Origin: Polyangiaceae bacterium
Lineage (GTDB): Bacteria > Myxococcota_A > Polyangia > Polyangiales > Polyangiaceae
Assembly (NCBI GenBank): GCA_947475525.1
Contig: CANJMI010000007.1
Location: forward strand, 1 to 64,000
Direction of reading: 5' to 3'
DNA: 64,000 bases
Part shown: piece after piece, positions 35,467 to 44,995 of the stretch
Numbering within the stretch: the stretch's first letter is position 1
How the letters are laid out: each line of letters begins with the position of its first letter
Program-made: the position numbers and the translations under genes
Notes under the pieces: model-generated
Told to the model about the DNA's origin: nothing
The model's input: only the letters and a program-made list of their open reading frames with translations
Databases searched by the model: none

Positions 35467-35484
35467 GATGACAGCGCTATCATC
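35467..35484. promoter_or_regulatory. Palindromic operator-like site upstream of rlmN
   Basis: GATGACAGC followed by GCTATCATC is an inverted repeat matching at 8 of 9 positions. It overlaps a good -10-like TATGAT at 35464-35469 (+ strand). A second inverted repeat (AACCGCG, 5-base loop, CGCGGTT) sits at 35552-35570, about 20 bases before the rlmN start. The first could bind a dimeric repressor of rlmN. No T run follows either one, so they are not terminators. Confidence 0.4.
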
Positions 35485-35587
35485 TTAAAAAAATGCGGAT
35501 AGCTGATGCGGCTCGGAAGCCCTCCGCGCACCCTCGCGCGCTCTCTAACGAAACCGCGGGGCCCGCGGTTGTGGTAACGATCGCGGC

Positions 35588-36787
35588 GTGCCGAGTGCTG
35601 CCCTCACGCGCCCCGAATCCGGAGCCACTGCGCTCGGCGACTTCGATCGGAGTAGCCTCGCCGATCATCTGGTCGAGGCGACCGGAACGCGCCTCGCGAC
35701 GTGTGAACGGACGGCAGCAAAAGCGCTGCGCTTGGCCTTCCGCGCGGATGGGGGGCTCGCGTGGACCGACGAGACGCTGACCGCCGCTGGCATCGGGAGC
35801 TGGGCCCGAGCGAGCTTGCTGGCGCTGAGCCCGGCGCCGCGCCTCGAGCTTGCTACCAAATCGCCTTCCGCCGACGGAACCATTCGCCTTCTCTTCCGCA
35901 CAGTCGATGGCGCGCTCGTCGAATCGGTGATCATCCCGGCGGCGGACGGGCGCACGACGGCGCGCACCACCCTTTGCATTTCAAGCCAAGTCGGGTGTGC
36001 ACGCGCATGCACCTTCTGTGAGACAGGCCGCCACGGCTACTCGCGGCAGCTCCGTGCGGGAGAGATCGTCGACCAAGTGCGGCTCGCCCGGCGCGTGTGC
36101 GAGAGCGATGCGCCTATCGATTTGCGGGGCGTCTGCCGCCCCACGAGCGGGGCCCGCGCGCACGACGAGAACGAGCCGGAGCGTCCAATTACCAACATCG
36201 TGTTCATGGGGATGGGCGAACCCTTCGACAACCTCAGCGAAGTGCTGCGTGCCGTGTCGCTGCTTTCGGATGATGTGGCTTTTGCCTACCCGGCGTCGCG
36301 CATCACGGTGAGCACCGTAGGCGTGGCCGATAAATTCGAGACGTTCTTCGCGAACACGAAGGCCGAGCTCGCGATAAGCCTCCACGCTCCGGACGACGCT
36401 CGGCGGAGCGCGATCATGCCGATCAACAAGCGCTTCGATTTGGCGACGCTGCGCGATGCGCTCCTCAAGGCGAAGCCCGCGAACCGCCGGGTGATGTTCC
36501 AATACGTGCTGTTCGCGGACTTCAACGATTCGGAGGACGACGCCGACGCGCTCGCGGCCTACGTCGCGCCCGTGCGCTGCCGCGTCAACGTGATCCCGGC
36601 AAATCCCGGGCCCGATCCTCGCCTCGTCTCACCGTCGGCCGAGCGAATCGACGCGTTCGTCGCACGCCTCAATGGCCATGGGGTCACCACCCTGGTGCGG
36701 CGTCCGCGCGGCCGAGACGTTGGCGGCGCCTGCGGTCAACTCGCTGGGGCACGCAGGCTCGAGCTCGCGCCAGTGGGTCCCGAATGA
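35588..36787 (+). CDS. rlmN: RlmN-family radical-SAM rRNA/tRNA adenine C2-methyltransferase
   Basis: 399 residues, GTG start. RlmN methylates A2503 of 23S rRNA and A37 of some tRNAs. The radical-SAM motif is CARACTFC in SQVGCARACTFCETGRHGY (about 132-150). Other family signatures are NIVFMGMGEPFDNL, ELAISLHAPDDARRSAIMPINK, and near the end RPRGRDVGGACGQLAG, which holds the second catalytic Cys. An insert of about 25 residues (RGVCRPTSGARAHDENEPE) precedes the MGMGEP motif. The N-terminal domain is divergent, so a specialised paralogue is possible. It is divergent to the large RNA and overlaps the next gene (ATGA). Confidence 0.88.
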   Translation: MPSAALTRPESGATALGDFDRSSLADHLVEATGTRLATCERTAAKALRLAFRADGGLAWTDETLTAAGIGSWARASLLALSPAPRLELATKSPSADGTIRLLFRTVDGALVESVIIPAADGRTTARTTLCISSQVGCARACTFCETGRHGYSRQLRAGEIVDQVRLARRVCESDAPIDLRGVCRPTSGARAHDENEPERPITNIVFMGMGEPFDNLSEVLRAVSLLSDDVAFAYPASRITVSTVGVADKFETFFANTKAELAISLHAPDDARRSAIMPINKRFDLATLRDALLKAKPANRRVMFQYVLFADFNDSEDDADALAAYVAPVRCRVNVIPANPGPDPRLVSPSAERIDAFVARLNGHGVTTLVRRPRGRDVGGACGQLAGARRLELAPVGPE

Positions 36788-37182
36788 GGCTTACCCCCGA
36801 ACAGATAGAGCACGCCATCGCGGAGTGGCGTGCCGTGCGACCGAGCCCCACCCCATTTGTCGTGGTCACGGTCACGCGCGTCGACCGTCTCGCGAGGGTC
36901 ATGCCGTCAACGGCCGCGCCCGGCGGATGTTACGTCGGGAGAATCGCCGCCCTCGACCCCGAGACGATTGCAGCCGAACTCGACGGCGCGACCGTGCAAC
37001 TCGAGAGGCTTTTTTGTGACCTCGGCGTGCTCGAGCCGCAAGGCGAGGAGCTTGTGATCGTTGCGCTCGCGCCGGGGGTGTCGGCGGTCGAGTTGCAAGC
37101 GCTCGTCGGGCCCGCATTGAAGATCACCCACGAGGTTGCGGAAATGATAATTGACGGGACGGATCATGGCTTGGCCGGATAA
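36784..37182 (+). CDS. Small unrecognised protein between rlmN and accD
   Basis: 132 residues. The start overlaps the rlmN stop by four bases (ATGA) and the end overlaps accD by 17 bases, so it is embedded in the operon. The sequence is a compact alpha/beta pattern (FVVVTVTRVDRLARVM, ELVIVALAPGVSAVELQALVGPAL). No Cys pattern, nucleotide motif, signal peptide or membrane segment is seen. I do not recognise the family; codon use and packing say it is real. Confidence 0.6.
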   Translation: MRLTPEQIEHAIAEWRAVRPSPTPFVVVTVTRVDRLARVMPSTAAPGGCYVGRIAALDPETIAAELDGATVQLERLFCDLGVLEPQGEELVIVALAPGVSAVELQALVGPALKITHEVAEMIIDGTDHGLAG

Positions 37183-37999
37183 GACCCCGCCCGACGCGAA
37201 CGAGAAGCGCACCTTAGGCAAAGGTGTCTTCCGCAAGTGCGACGGGTGCGGCGTGACGATTCCTGCGGACGACATGGTGCGCAACTTCGAGGTGTGTCCT
37301 CGTTGCGAACAGCACCACAAGCTCGGCTCCGAAGGGTGGCAGCTGTTGCTGTGCGACGACGGCATCCTCGACGAGTGGGACGAGGGGCTCGCGCCGACCG
37401 ATCCACTCGGTTTCAGCGACGGCAGGCCGTACCTCGAGCGCATCCAAACGAGTCAAAAAAAGAGCGGCGTCCGCGAAGGCATTCAAGTCGGTCGCGCACA
37501 CCTAGAAGGCCGCCCTTTCGCGTACGGCTGCTTCAACTTTGGATTCATGGGCGGGAGCATGGGCTCGGTCGTCGGCGAGAAGATCACGCGGCTCTTCGAG
37601 CGCGGCGCGGCAGAGCGACTGCCCGTGGTGCTTCTTCAGGCGTCGGGTGGAGCGCGCATGCAGGAAGGCATTCTCTCGCTGATGCAGATGGCAAAATCGG
37701 TGGCTGCGCTGGAGCGTTTTCGTGCAACCCGGCTGCCGTTCGTGTCGTGCCTGCTCCATCCAACGACCGGCGGCGTCGCGGCGAGCTTCGCTTTTCTCGG
37801 CGACGTAAACGTGGCCGAGTCAAAAGCGTTGATTGGATTTGCAGGACCGCGCGTCATCGAGAGCACGATCCGACAGAAGCTGCCGCGCGGCTTTCAGCGG
37901 GCGGAGTTCCTGCTCGAGCATGGGATGGTCGACATGGTCTGTTCGCGGCTCGAGATGAAGAGCCGCATCGCTGTGGTCCTGGGTCATTTGTGCGCGTGA
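37166..37999 (+). CDS. accD: Acetyl-CoA carboxylase carboxyltransferase subunit beta
   Basis: 277 residues from ATG 37166 (MAWPDKTPP). It transfers carboxyl from biotin to acetyl-CoA together with AccA. The N-terminal zinc finger is Cys25, Cys28, Cys44 and Cys47. The carboxyltransferase core carries NFGFMGGSMGSVVGEKI, LQASGGARMQEG, PTTGGVAASFAFLGD and IGFAGPRVIESTIRQKLP. Length and motifs are standard. Its stop overlaps the folC GTG (GTGA), the classical accD-folC arrangement. Confidence 0.97.
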   Translation: MAWPDKTPPDANEKRTLGKGVFRKCDGCGVTIPADDMVRNFEVCPRCEQHHKLGSEGWQLLLCDDGILDEWDEGLAPTDPLGFSDGRPYLERIQTSQKKSGVREGIQVGRAHLEGRPFAYGCFNFGFMGGSMGSVVGEKITRLFERGAAERLPVVLLQASGGARMQEGILSLMQMAKSVAALERFRATRLPFVSCLLHPTTGGVAASFAFLGDVNVAESKALIGFAGPRVIESTIRQKLPRGFQRAEFLLEHGMVDMVCSRLEMKSRIAVVLGHLCA

Positions 38000-39309
38000 A
38001 TCGGAACGACGAGCTCGCGCGATTGCTTGCGCTGAGCCGTCGCGGCGCGCGTCTCGGACTCGATCGCATCGAAGAAGCGCTCGCCCTCTTGGACGAGCCA
38101 CAGCGAGCCTTTCGCGTCATTCACGTCGCCGGAACGAACGGCAAAGGCAGCGTGGCCTCCATGGTGGAGACCATCCTTCGCCGCCACGGCGTAAGAACGG
38201 GCCTCTACACGTCACCGCATCTGTGTCGGTTCAACGAGCGAATCCAAATCAACGGCGTCGCGCTGGACGACGACACGTTCGCGGAAGTGCTCGCGACGGC
38301 GATGGTCGAAGAGCTGCCTCCGCTGAGTCTCTTCGAAACGATGACGGCAGCCGCCTTCCTCGCGTTCGCGCGACAGCACGTCGAGGTGGCGGTCGTTGAA
38401 GTCGGGCTCGGCGGCCGACTCGACGCGACCAACGTCATCGACGCGCCGCTCGCGACCGCGATCACCAGCATCGGCCTCGACCACACGCGGTTTCTAGGAA
38501 CCGACCTCGCGTCGATCGCGAGAGAAAAAGCTGGAATATCGAAACGTGGCGCGCCGCTCGTCGTAGGACCACTCGAGGCCTCGGCCACCCGCGCGGTGGC
38601 CATTGTGGCGGCGGCACACGGAGCTCATCCCGTGGTGTGGTTAGACGACGGAGAGCCTCGCGGCATCGAGGCCGGCGCTCGGCGGGCGAAACTTACCCAA
38701 GGCGGCGCGGCCGCAATTGTACGCCTCGATGAAGGCGTTGACGTCACGCTGCGCCCGAGCCTCGCGGGCAGACATCAGCTCGCGAACGCCGGCGTAGCCG
38801 CCACCGTCGTCTGGCAGCTTCGCGACGTTTTTCCAGGGATAGAACAGCACATCGAGGCGGGCATCGCCGAGGCGCGATGGCCAGGCAGAATGGAGCGCAT
38901 CGAAACAGCGAACGCGGTCGTGCTCCTCGACTGCGCGCACAACTCGGAAGGCATAGCGAGTCTTTGCGCGTACCTCGCAGGGGTCGATCGCGCTCGAATG
39001 TCGCTCGTTTTCGGAGCGATCGACGAAAAACCGTATGGCCCAATGCTGGACGCGATAGCGCCGCTCGCTCTCAAGCGTCATTACTGCCGACCGATTGACC
39101 CAGTCGCAGGACGGCGCGCCGTCGAGCCCGCTTCACTCGCCGCCGCGCACGCGGGTCGCACGCATGCTCGTCCCGAAGACGCAATCCGCGCCGCGCTCGA
39201 CGATGCCGCACCCGGCGAGCTCGTCGTGGTGACAGGCTCGATCTTCCTCGTTGGGGCAGTGAGAGCCGAGCTGCTCGGCCTCGAGCGAGATGTCGCGATG
39301 CCGTTGTAG
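37996..39309 (+). CDS. folC: Folylpolyglutamate synthase / dihydrofolate synthase
   Basis: 437 residues from GTG 37996, chosen for the four-base overlap with accD; a GTG at 37990 is also possible. It adds glutamate to (dihydro)pteroate or folate. The ATP loop is HVAGTNGKGSVASMVE (about 44-59). Mur-ligase family signatures follow: TGLYTSPHL, VEVGLGGRLDATNV, ITSIGLDHTRFLG, REKAGI and CAHNSEG near 310. All key elements are intact. Confidence 0.95.
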   Translation: MNRNDELARLLALSRRGARLGLDRIEEALALLDEPQRAFRVIHVAGTNGKGSVASMVETILRRHGVRTGLYTSPHLCRFNERIQINGVALDDDTFAEVLATAMVEELPPLSLFETMTAAAFLAFARQHVEVAVVEVGLGGRLDATNVIDAPLATAITSIGLDHTRFLGTDLASIAREKAGISKRGAPLVVGPLEASATRAVAIVAAAHGAHPVVWLDDGEPRGIEAGARRAKLTQGGAAAIVRLDEGVDVTLRPSLAGRHQLANAGVAATVVWQLRDVFPGIEQHIEAGIAEARWPGRMERIETANAVVLLDCAHNSEGIASLCAYLAGVDRARMSLVFGAIDEKPYGPMLDAIAPLALKRHYCRPIDPVAGRRAVEPASLAAAHAGRTHARPEDAIRAALDDAAPGELVVVTGSIFLVGAVRAELLGLERDVAMPL

Positions 39310-39367
39310 GATGCGGCGCGCGGCACCTCCGGTGCGGCAATGACATTGAACGAGGACGACACCAGCG

Positions 39368-40744
39368 ATGACTGACCGACAGCTCTTTGGAACCGACGGA
39401 ATCCGCGGCGTAGCGAACGTTTACCCGATGACGCCGGAGGTTGCGCTCCGCCTCGGACGCGCCATCACCCACGTGGCCATGCGGCGGACGAAGAAGCACG
39501 GAGGCCATCGCCAACCGCGCATCGTCATCGGCAAAGACACGCGCCTCTCGGGTTACATGCTCGAGACCGCGATCGCGGCGGGCATCTGCGCGATGGGCGG
39601 CCGCGTGATGCTGTGCGGCCCGCTACCGACGCCGGGTGTCGCGAACATCGCCGTCAGCATGCGCGCCGACGCCGGAGTCGTCATCAGCGCGAGTCACAAC
39701 CCGTACGACGACAACGGCATCAAGCTATTTGGCCACGATGGCTTCAAGCTCGACGATGCTCTCGAGCACGAGATCGAGGGCCTGCTCGAGGGCGACGAGC
39801 TCGACAAGGTCAAGGTCACCGGCAGCCATATCGGAAGCGCGTATCGGGTCGATGACGCGCAGGGGCGCTATGTCGTTTACTGCAAGGCGACGTTCCCAAA
39901 CCATTTGAGCCTCGATGGAATCCGGGTGGTGGTCGATGCCGCCCACGGAGCCGCATACAAGGTGGCGCCACTCGTATTCGAGGAGCTCGGCGCGCGGGTC
40001 GATCGCATCGGTGTGAAGCCGAACGGCACGAACATCAACAAGTCGGGTGCGCTCCACCCGAGCTTGGTCGCCCGTGAAGTGCTCAAGCGCGGCGCGCAGC
40101 TCGGCATCGCACTCGACGGCGACGCCGATCGCGTCATCGTGCTCGACGAGCGTGGTCAAGAGATCGACGGCGACGTCATCATGGCCCTGTGTGCAACGCG
40201 CATGCTGGAGCAGCGCACGCTGGCGAAGAAGACGCTCGTAGCCACAGTGATGTCCAACTTGGGCCTTGAGCGAGCCATGGCCAAGCATGGGGGCAAGCTC
40301 ATCCGCACGCCCGTCGGCGACCGCTATGTCGTCGAGAGGATGCGCAAGGGCGGGTACACGTTCGGCGGTGAACAGTCGGGACACCTCATCTTCCTCGACC
40401 ACGCGACGACCGGTGATGGCATCGTCGCGGCGCTGCAATTGCTGGCGCTTTTGGTCGAGTCTCAGCGGCCGATGTCCGAGCTTGCGGCGGCCGCAATGGA
40501 ACGTGTTCCACAGGTGCTAGTCAGCGAGAAGTTCGCGCAGCGACGCCCTCTCGACGCGATGACACAAACAAGCCGGGTCATCGCCGACGTCGAGCGCTCC
40601 CTCGGCAAACGCGGGCGTGTCGTCGTTCGGTGGAGCGGCACGGAGCCTAAACTCCGCGTGATGCTGGAGGGCGAAGACGAGAAGCGCATCGGCCGCGATG
40701 CCCGCGCCATCCTCGACGCGGCGCGCGCCGAATTGGCAAGCTAG
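39368..40744 (+). CDS. glmM: Phosphoglucosamine mutase
   Basis: 458 residues. It interconverts glucosamine 6-phosphate and 1-phosphate for peptidoglycan and LPS precursors. [12 protein letters not shown] starts the protein. The phosphoserine is Ser109 in [13 protein letters not shown]. The metal loop is [10 protein letters not shown] near 250. The sugar-binding loop is GGEQSGH near 335, and the phosphate-binding loop is [12 protein letters not shown] near 420. It is 58 bases after folC. Confidence 0.97.
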   Translation: MTDRQLFGTDGIRGVANVYPMTPEVALRLGRAITHVAMRRTKKHGGHRQPRIVIGKDTRLSGYMLETAIAAGICAMGGRVMLCGPLPTPGVANIAVSMRADAGVVISASHNPYDDNGIKLFGHDGFKLDDALEHEIEGLLEGDELDKVKVTGSHIGSAYRVDDAQGRYVVYCKATFPNHLSLDGIRVVVDAAHGAAYKVAPLVFEELGARVDRIGVKPNGTNINKSGALHPSLVAREVLKRGAQLGIALDGDADRVIVLDERGQEIDGDVIMALCATRMLEQRTLAKKTLVATVMSNLGLERAMAKHGGKLIRTPVGDRYVVERMRKGGYTFGGEQSGHLIFLDHATTGDGIVAALQLLALLVESQRPMSELAAAAMERVPQVLVSEKFAQRRPLDAMTQTSRVIADVERSLGKRGRVVVRWSGTEPKLRVMLEGEDEKRIGRDARAILDAARAELAS

Positions 40745-40748
40745 AGCA

Positions 40749-41711
40749 TCACGTCGGCGATGAGCCGGCCATGACCGGAGGCGCCGAAGCAGCTCCAGCA
40801 CGCCGCATGAAAACATCTTCGAGGGTCTCGCGGTGAGGGACGACCTCGACGACATCGGCGCCCGCCGCCAGCGCCTCCTCGAGCACCTCACGTACCGCCC
40901 GCTCGCCTCTGACGCTGAGGGTGGTAGCTCCCATGCGAGCGACCGGAGCCTTGCCCGCTGATTGTAGCGAAGCGAACAAGGCATCCGTCACATTCGCGAG
41001 CGTGATGTCGGTGCGAATGACATCGCCGCCAAGGAGCTCACGAAGCCGACCGGACTCGACGACCTCGCCGCTGCGGAGAATGACGACATCATCGCAAAGC
41101 GACTCGACGTCGCTCAGAATGTGCGTGGAGAAAAAAATCGTTCGGCCACGAGACCGCTGCGCGAGAATGATGTCGCGAACGTCTTTGCGCCCGACCGGAT
41201 CGAGTCCGCTCATTGGCTCGTCGAGAATCAAGAGCTCCGGCTCGGACACGAGAGCCGCCGCGAGGCTCGCGCGTTGCAGCATGCCCTTCGAGAGCGTGCG
41301 TGCTTGGCGATGCGCCGCATTGAGTACGCCCGTCGACTCGAGGACCTGGTCCGTTCGGCGGTCGAGCTCACGCCCCCGCAAGCCGCTCAAGCGACCGTTC
41401 ATCTCGACCAATTCGCGCGGGGTCAGATACGGGTACACGTAGGGATTTTCGGGCAAAAAACCGACTCGCGCGCGCGCCTTCACCGACGGCAACCGCTCGC
41501 CGAACATGAACGCAGCTCCGCTCGTCGGGGCAATGAGGCCGAGCAGCATCTTGAGCGTCGTCGTCTTGCCGGAGCCGTTCGGGCCTAGAAATCCAGCCAC
41601 GGTGCCAGCCTTGACTGCGAAACTGATGCCTTTCACAGCCTCGACGACCGTGCGCCGAAAGAGCCCGGTACGGTAGGTCTTCGCAAGTGCCTGAACTTCG
41701 ATCAGCGCCAT
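40749..41711 (-). CDS. ABC transporter ATP-binding protein
   Basis: 320 residues from ATG 41711 (MALIEVQALAKTY). Walker A is GPNGSGKTTT, the Q-loop region LPENPYVYPYLTPREL, the signature LSKGMLQR (a variant of LSGGQ), Walker B LLILDEPMSGLDP and the switch His is in FFSTHILSD. The ~85-residue C-terminal extension ('LEDVFMR') is typical of ABC-2-type exporter ATPases such as the gliding-motility (GldA) and drug-export group. No permease is adjacent, so its partner is encoded elsewhere or it acts with an unlinked permease. Confidence 0.9.
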   Translation of the reverse strand: MALIEVQALAKTYRTGLFRRTVVEAVKGISFAVKAGTVAGFLGPNGSGKTTTLKMLLGLIAPTSGAAFMFGERLPSVKARARVGFLPENPYVYPYLTPRELVEMNGRLSGLRGRELDRRTDQVLESTGVLNAAHRQARTLSKGMLQRASLAAALVSEPELLILDEPMSGLDPVGRKDVRDIILAQRSRGRTIFFSTHILSDVESLCDDVVILRSGEVVESGRLRELLGGDVIRTDITLANVTDALFASLQSAGKAPVARMGATTLSVRGERAVREVLEEALAAGADVVEVVPHRETLEDVFMRRAGAASAPPVMAGSSPT

Positions 41712-41886
41712 GGCTCGTACGTCGCGACCCTCGCGGCACGAGTGCCACAACTGGGGAGCGCGTACAAGGAAGCGTGAGCCCTCGAGGCCCCTTGACGGTC
41801 GAACCCGACCGCGCCCGAACCGGCCCTAAAAATTGGTGACGAAATCGCTCTTGCTCAACCGTGGCCGGTGATAAAACCCAAAACCC

Positions 41887-44301
41887 ATGGCCCTCTCTCG
41901 CTCGCATCACCGCATTCTCGCTTGGCTTCAGCCCTCGACGCTGGCCGCCCTCGCCGCTCTCACCGGCGTCAGCTGGACGGAGAGCGCCAACGCACAGGTG
42001 CCGCAACCGCTCCCGCCTGGGCGCGCGACAGCACGTCCCGTCGCACCGTTCGGAGGGCAAGCCGAGCCCGCGACGCCCGGAGCCGAGCGAAAGAACGCGA
42101 TGGCCAAGGCCCCCAATGCAGCGGCGCCCCCCGCCCCCTTCGACGCGGACGAAGAACGCGCGGCAACGCTGGCCGAACACGCGAACTTCAACGGTTCCAT
42201 CGGCCTGCTGCGCACCGCCTATGCCGGTTCCGGCGCCCCGGGGACCTTTCGCGTCGGGTTCCTCGCGGACCTCTTCTCGTCGAGCGGATTTCTGTGCAAC
42301 AAGGGCACCCCTTGCGAGCCCACTTCGGCCGACGACAGTGCAAGTCACGTCGGAGGCTGGTTCACCGTCAACGCGACGCCACTGCCATTCCTCGAGGCGT
42401 ACGCGGGGATTCGCACGTACGCGAACTCGGACACACTCGGCGTCCCGACGCTTCTTCAAGTACTCGGTGACACGACCCTCGGCCTGAAGGTTTTCACTCC
42501 GGCACGCATCGGCAACGTGCTCACGGTCGGTGGTGACTTCCGCCTCCTGCTCTTGAACGGCGCCGGCGACGTCGGCGTTGCAGGCAGCGGGACGAGCGCA
42601 GAACTCAATCTCCTCACCTCCCTCGACTTCCGCAAGCTGCAGGGGCGCGGCGTTGGCGTCCCGGTCCGACTGCACGTCAACGTCGGTTACAAAATCGACA
42701 ACTCGGGCAAGCTCGTCGAAGGCGTCGAAACGGTTCGCGCCGAACGAAACCCAGCCCTCTCCGGCGGTCTCGAGCGCATTCCGGTAAGCCGCATCGAGCG
42801 CTTCGGTCTCGGGATCAATCGGGTCGACTTCATTCCGCTGCGCTTCGGCGTCGATGCGCCGCTCCGCTGGGTGCAGCCGTACGCGGAATTCTCGGTCGAT
42901 GTGCCCTTCAATCGACAGGGATACGCCTGCCATACACGCACGATCTCCGAAGGCGACGTTTGCCTCGCCCTCAGCGACCTGACCAACCCGCAATCCGGCG
43001 CGCCCGGGCTAGCGGCCGCGCCCTCGCGCGTCAGCCTCGGAGCTCGTTTGAATCCCCTGAATGATGCGTTCCGTGGACTCTCCGGACACGTGGCTGTCGA
43101 CATCGGCACGACTGGCACGACCAAGTTCGTCGAGGAGGTTGCTCCGCAGGCTCCGTGGACCCTTTACCTCGGGCTCGGCTACGCTTTCGACACGCAAAAG
43201 AAGGCCCCTCCGGCCCCGCTGCCTGTCGCCGCGCCACCCGCACCACCGGAAATGATCCCGCCACCGGCCGAGTATTTCGTCCGTGGCACCGTCAAGGAAA
43301 AGGGCGCCGCCACGCTCGTCGCCAGGGCATTCGTCACGCTGCGCGATCCTGGCGCCAACGACCCGCCGTACGCAACCGATGGGTCGGGGCGCTTCCTCAC
43401 GCGCCGCCTCGAGCCGGGCAGTCATTCGTTCGAAATTTCCGCCGAGGGCTACAAGACGGCCACGTGCATCGGGAACATCGCTGCCGCGCTCCCAACGGCC
43501 GCAGCGGTGCCTGTCGCAGCGGTGCCTGTCGCAGTCGCGAGCCCGGGCAACCCGACGGTGGGCGCACAAGGAGGCCCGCCGGCTCCGACGAACGCACCGG
43601 CTCCGAAGCAGCACGTCACGGGTTCGTTCTTCACCGACCTCAGCTGTGAGCTCGAGTCGCTCCCGAAAATGGGTGGCGTCATAGGCACCGTAACGACGAG
43701 CGAAGGCGGCGCGCTGGCCGGTGCCACCATCGTCCTGACAGACGCCAAAGGCGCGACCAAGACCACGACGAGCGGCGCCGATGGCTCCTTCAAGTTCGCC
43801 GAGCTGACTCCGGGCGAGGTCAAGCTCCGGGTCGATGCGGACAAGCACTTCGGCCACTCCCAAGACGCCGCGATTCGTCCGCGCGAAGACGTGAAGGCCA
43901 CCGTCGCGCTCTCAAAGCGCCCGGCCCAGTCGAGCGTCAAGGTAACGGGCGAGCAGATTCAGATCTCGAAGCAAATTCACTTCGAATCCGATTCCGCCGT
44001 GATCCTCGGTGACAGCACGCAGCTCCTCGAGGAGATCGCGGACGTCATCAACAAGAACGAGAAGCTGAAGAACATCGAGATTCAGGGGCACACCGACAAC
44101 ACCGGCACGCCGCAGCGCAACAAGGAATTGAGCCAAGGGCGGGCCGACGCGGTCCGAACGTGGCTACTCGACAAGGGCGCGGTCGCGGCAGAGCGCATCT
44201 CCGCGAAGGGCTTTGGCCAAGAGCGCCCACTCGTGCCGAACGTGACACCCGCCAACCGTGCGCGGAATCGCCGCGTTCAGTTCATCCTTTTGAAGAAGTG
44301 A
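41887..44301 (+). CDS. OmpA-family outer-membrane protein with carboxypeptidase-regulatory-like repeats
   Basis: 804 residues. A signal peptide ends near SANA-QVPQP (about residue 36). Residues about 90-440 look like an outer-membrane beta-barrel. Two Ig-like carboxypeptidase-regulatory-like segments follow: 'LVARAFVTLRDPGANDPPYATDGSGRFLTRRL' and 'GGALAGATIVLTDAKGATKTTTSGADGSFKF'. The C-terminus is an OmpA peptidoglycan-binding domain with IEIQGHTDNTGTPQRNKELSQGRADAV and NRARNRRVQFILLKK. It should tether the outer membrane to peptidoglycan. Single-gene unit, convergent with rbfA. Confidence 0.88.
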   Translation: MALSRSHHRILAWLQPSTLAALAALTGVSWTESANAQVPQPLPPGRATARPVAPFGGQAEPATPGAERKNAMAKAPNAAAPPAPFDADEERAATLAEHANFNGSIGLLRTAYAGSGAPGTFRVGFLADLFSSSGFLCNKGTPCEPTSADDSASHVGGWFTVNATPLPFLEAYAGIRTYANSDTLGVPTLLQVLGDTTLGLKVFTPARIGNVLTVGGDFRLLLLNGAGDVGVAGSGTSAELNLLTSLDFRKLQGRGVGVPVRLHVNVGYKIDNSGKLVEGVETVRAERNPALSGGLERIPVSRIERFGLGINRVDFIPLRFGVDAPLRWVQPYAEFSVDVPFNRQGYACHTRTISEGDVCLALSDLTNPQSGAPGLAAAPSRVSLGARLNPLNDAFRGLSGHVAVDIGTTGTTKFVEEVAPQAPWTLYLGLGYAFDTQKKAPPAPLPVAAPPAPPEMIPPPAEYFVRGTVKEKGAATLVARAFVTLRDPGANDPPYATDGSGRFLTRRLEPGSHSFEISAEGYKTATCIGNIAAALPTAAAVPVAAVPVAVASPGNPTVGAQGGPPAPTNAPAPKQHVTGSFFTDLSCELESLPKMGGVIGTVTTSEGGALAGATIVLTDAKGATKTTTSGADGSFKFAELTPGEVKLRVDADKHFGHSQDAAIRPREDVKATVALSKRPAQSSVKVTGEQIQISKQIHFESDSAVILGDSTQLLEEIADVINKNEKLKNIEIQGHTDNTGTPQRNKELSQGRADAVRTWLLDKGAVAAERISAKGFGQERPLVPNVTPANRARNRRVQFILLKK

Positions 44302-44344
44302 ACGCACGTCGCGGCGCCCTGTGGCGCTTCGGCCGACCCCCCGA

Positions 44345-44363
44345 CGCGGCATGCTGTGCCGCG
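44345..44363. terminator. Hairpin between convergent genes (weak terminator candidate)
   Basis: CGCGGCA, loop TGCTG, TGCCGCG: a seven-base perfect inverted repeat between the OmpA-family stop (44301) and the rbfA stop (44464). No T run follows in either direction, so termination here would depend on Rho or on the hairpin alone. Confidence 0.3.
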
Positions 44364-44463
44364 CGGGCTTGCGCTTGATCGCAACGTGCTGGGATGACGC
44401 GCGGGCTGACACTCGATCGCCGGCTGAACGCCACTCGTGGGCCAGCCGAGCAGCGCGGTCGAT

Positions 44464-44889
44464 TCAGCTGCTGCCGTCTTTGATTTGCGCCAGCAGCACG
44501 TCGATCCGGCGCGCGTGGTCGACACCGGTATCGTAGAAAAATCGAAGGTCGGGTACGTAGCGGAGGTCGAGCGTCGAACCGAGCGCACGCCGTAGCCGAT
44601 TTCCGGCCGACGAAAGACCGCGCAAGATCACACGTTGGCGAGGCAGATCGGCGTCACCCTCGAGGCCGGCTACGTGGACGTAGATCCGCGCGAGCCGCAG
44701 GTCATCGGTCATCTGAACGCGAGTGACGGTCACCGATGTCAGACGCGGGTCCTCGAGTCCGAGCACCGCTTGCGCCATGTGCGCAAAGATCTCGCCTTCG
44801 ACGCGAAGGCGCCGCGGGACCTTCTGCTCAGGCTCCGCTATCGCGGGTAGAACTTCACCGCCCCGGCCTTTGCGCTCTTTGCGATTCAT
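44464..44889 (-). CDS. rbfA: Ribosome-binding factor A
   Basis: 141 residues from ATG 44889; a GTG at 44898 would add three. RbfA assists late 30S maturation near helix 1 of 16S rRNA. The KH-like fold shows 'PRRLRVEGEIFAHMAQAVLG', DPRLTSVTVTRVQMTDDLRLARIYVHV and LRRALGSTLDLRYVPDLRFFYDTGVDHARRID, all characteristic. It ends the nusA-infB operon, about 100 bases after infB. Confidence 0.93.
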   Translation of the reverse strand: MNRKERKGRGGEVLPAIAEPEQKVPRRLRVEGEIFAHMAQAVLGLEDPRLTSVTVTRVQMTDDLRLARIYVHVAGLEGDADLPRQRVILRGLSSAGNRLRRALGSTLDLRYVPDLRFFYDTGVDHARRIDVLLAQIKDGSS

Positions 44890-44995
44890 GACAGACACTC
44901 AAGTGTAGCGCAGCAACCGCGTGGGCGCAGCGCTCGAGCCCCATTGGTGGGAGAACCCGAGCGCGCAGCCTCACGCACCACACAGCAGCGAAGCC

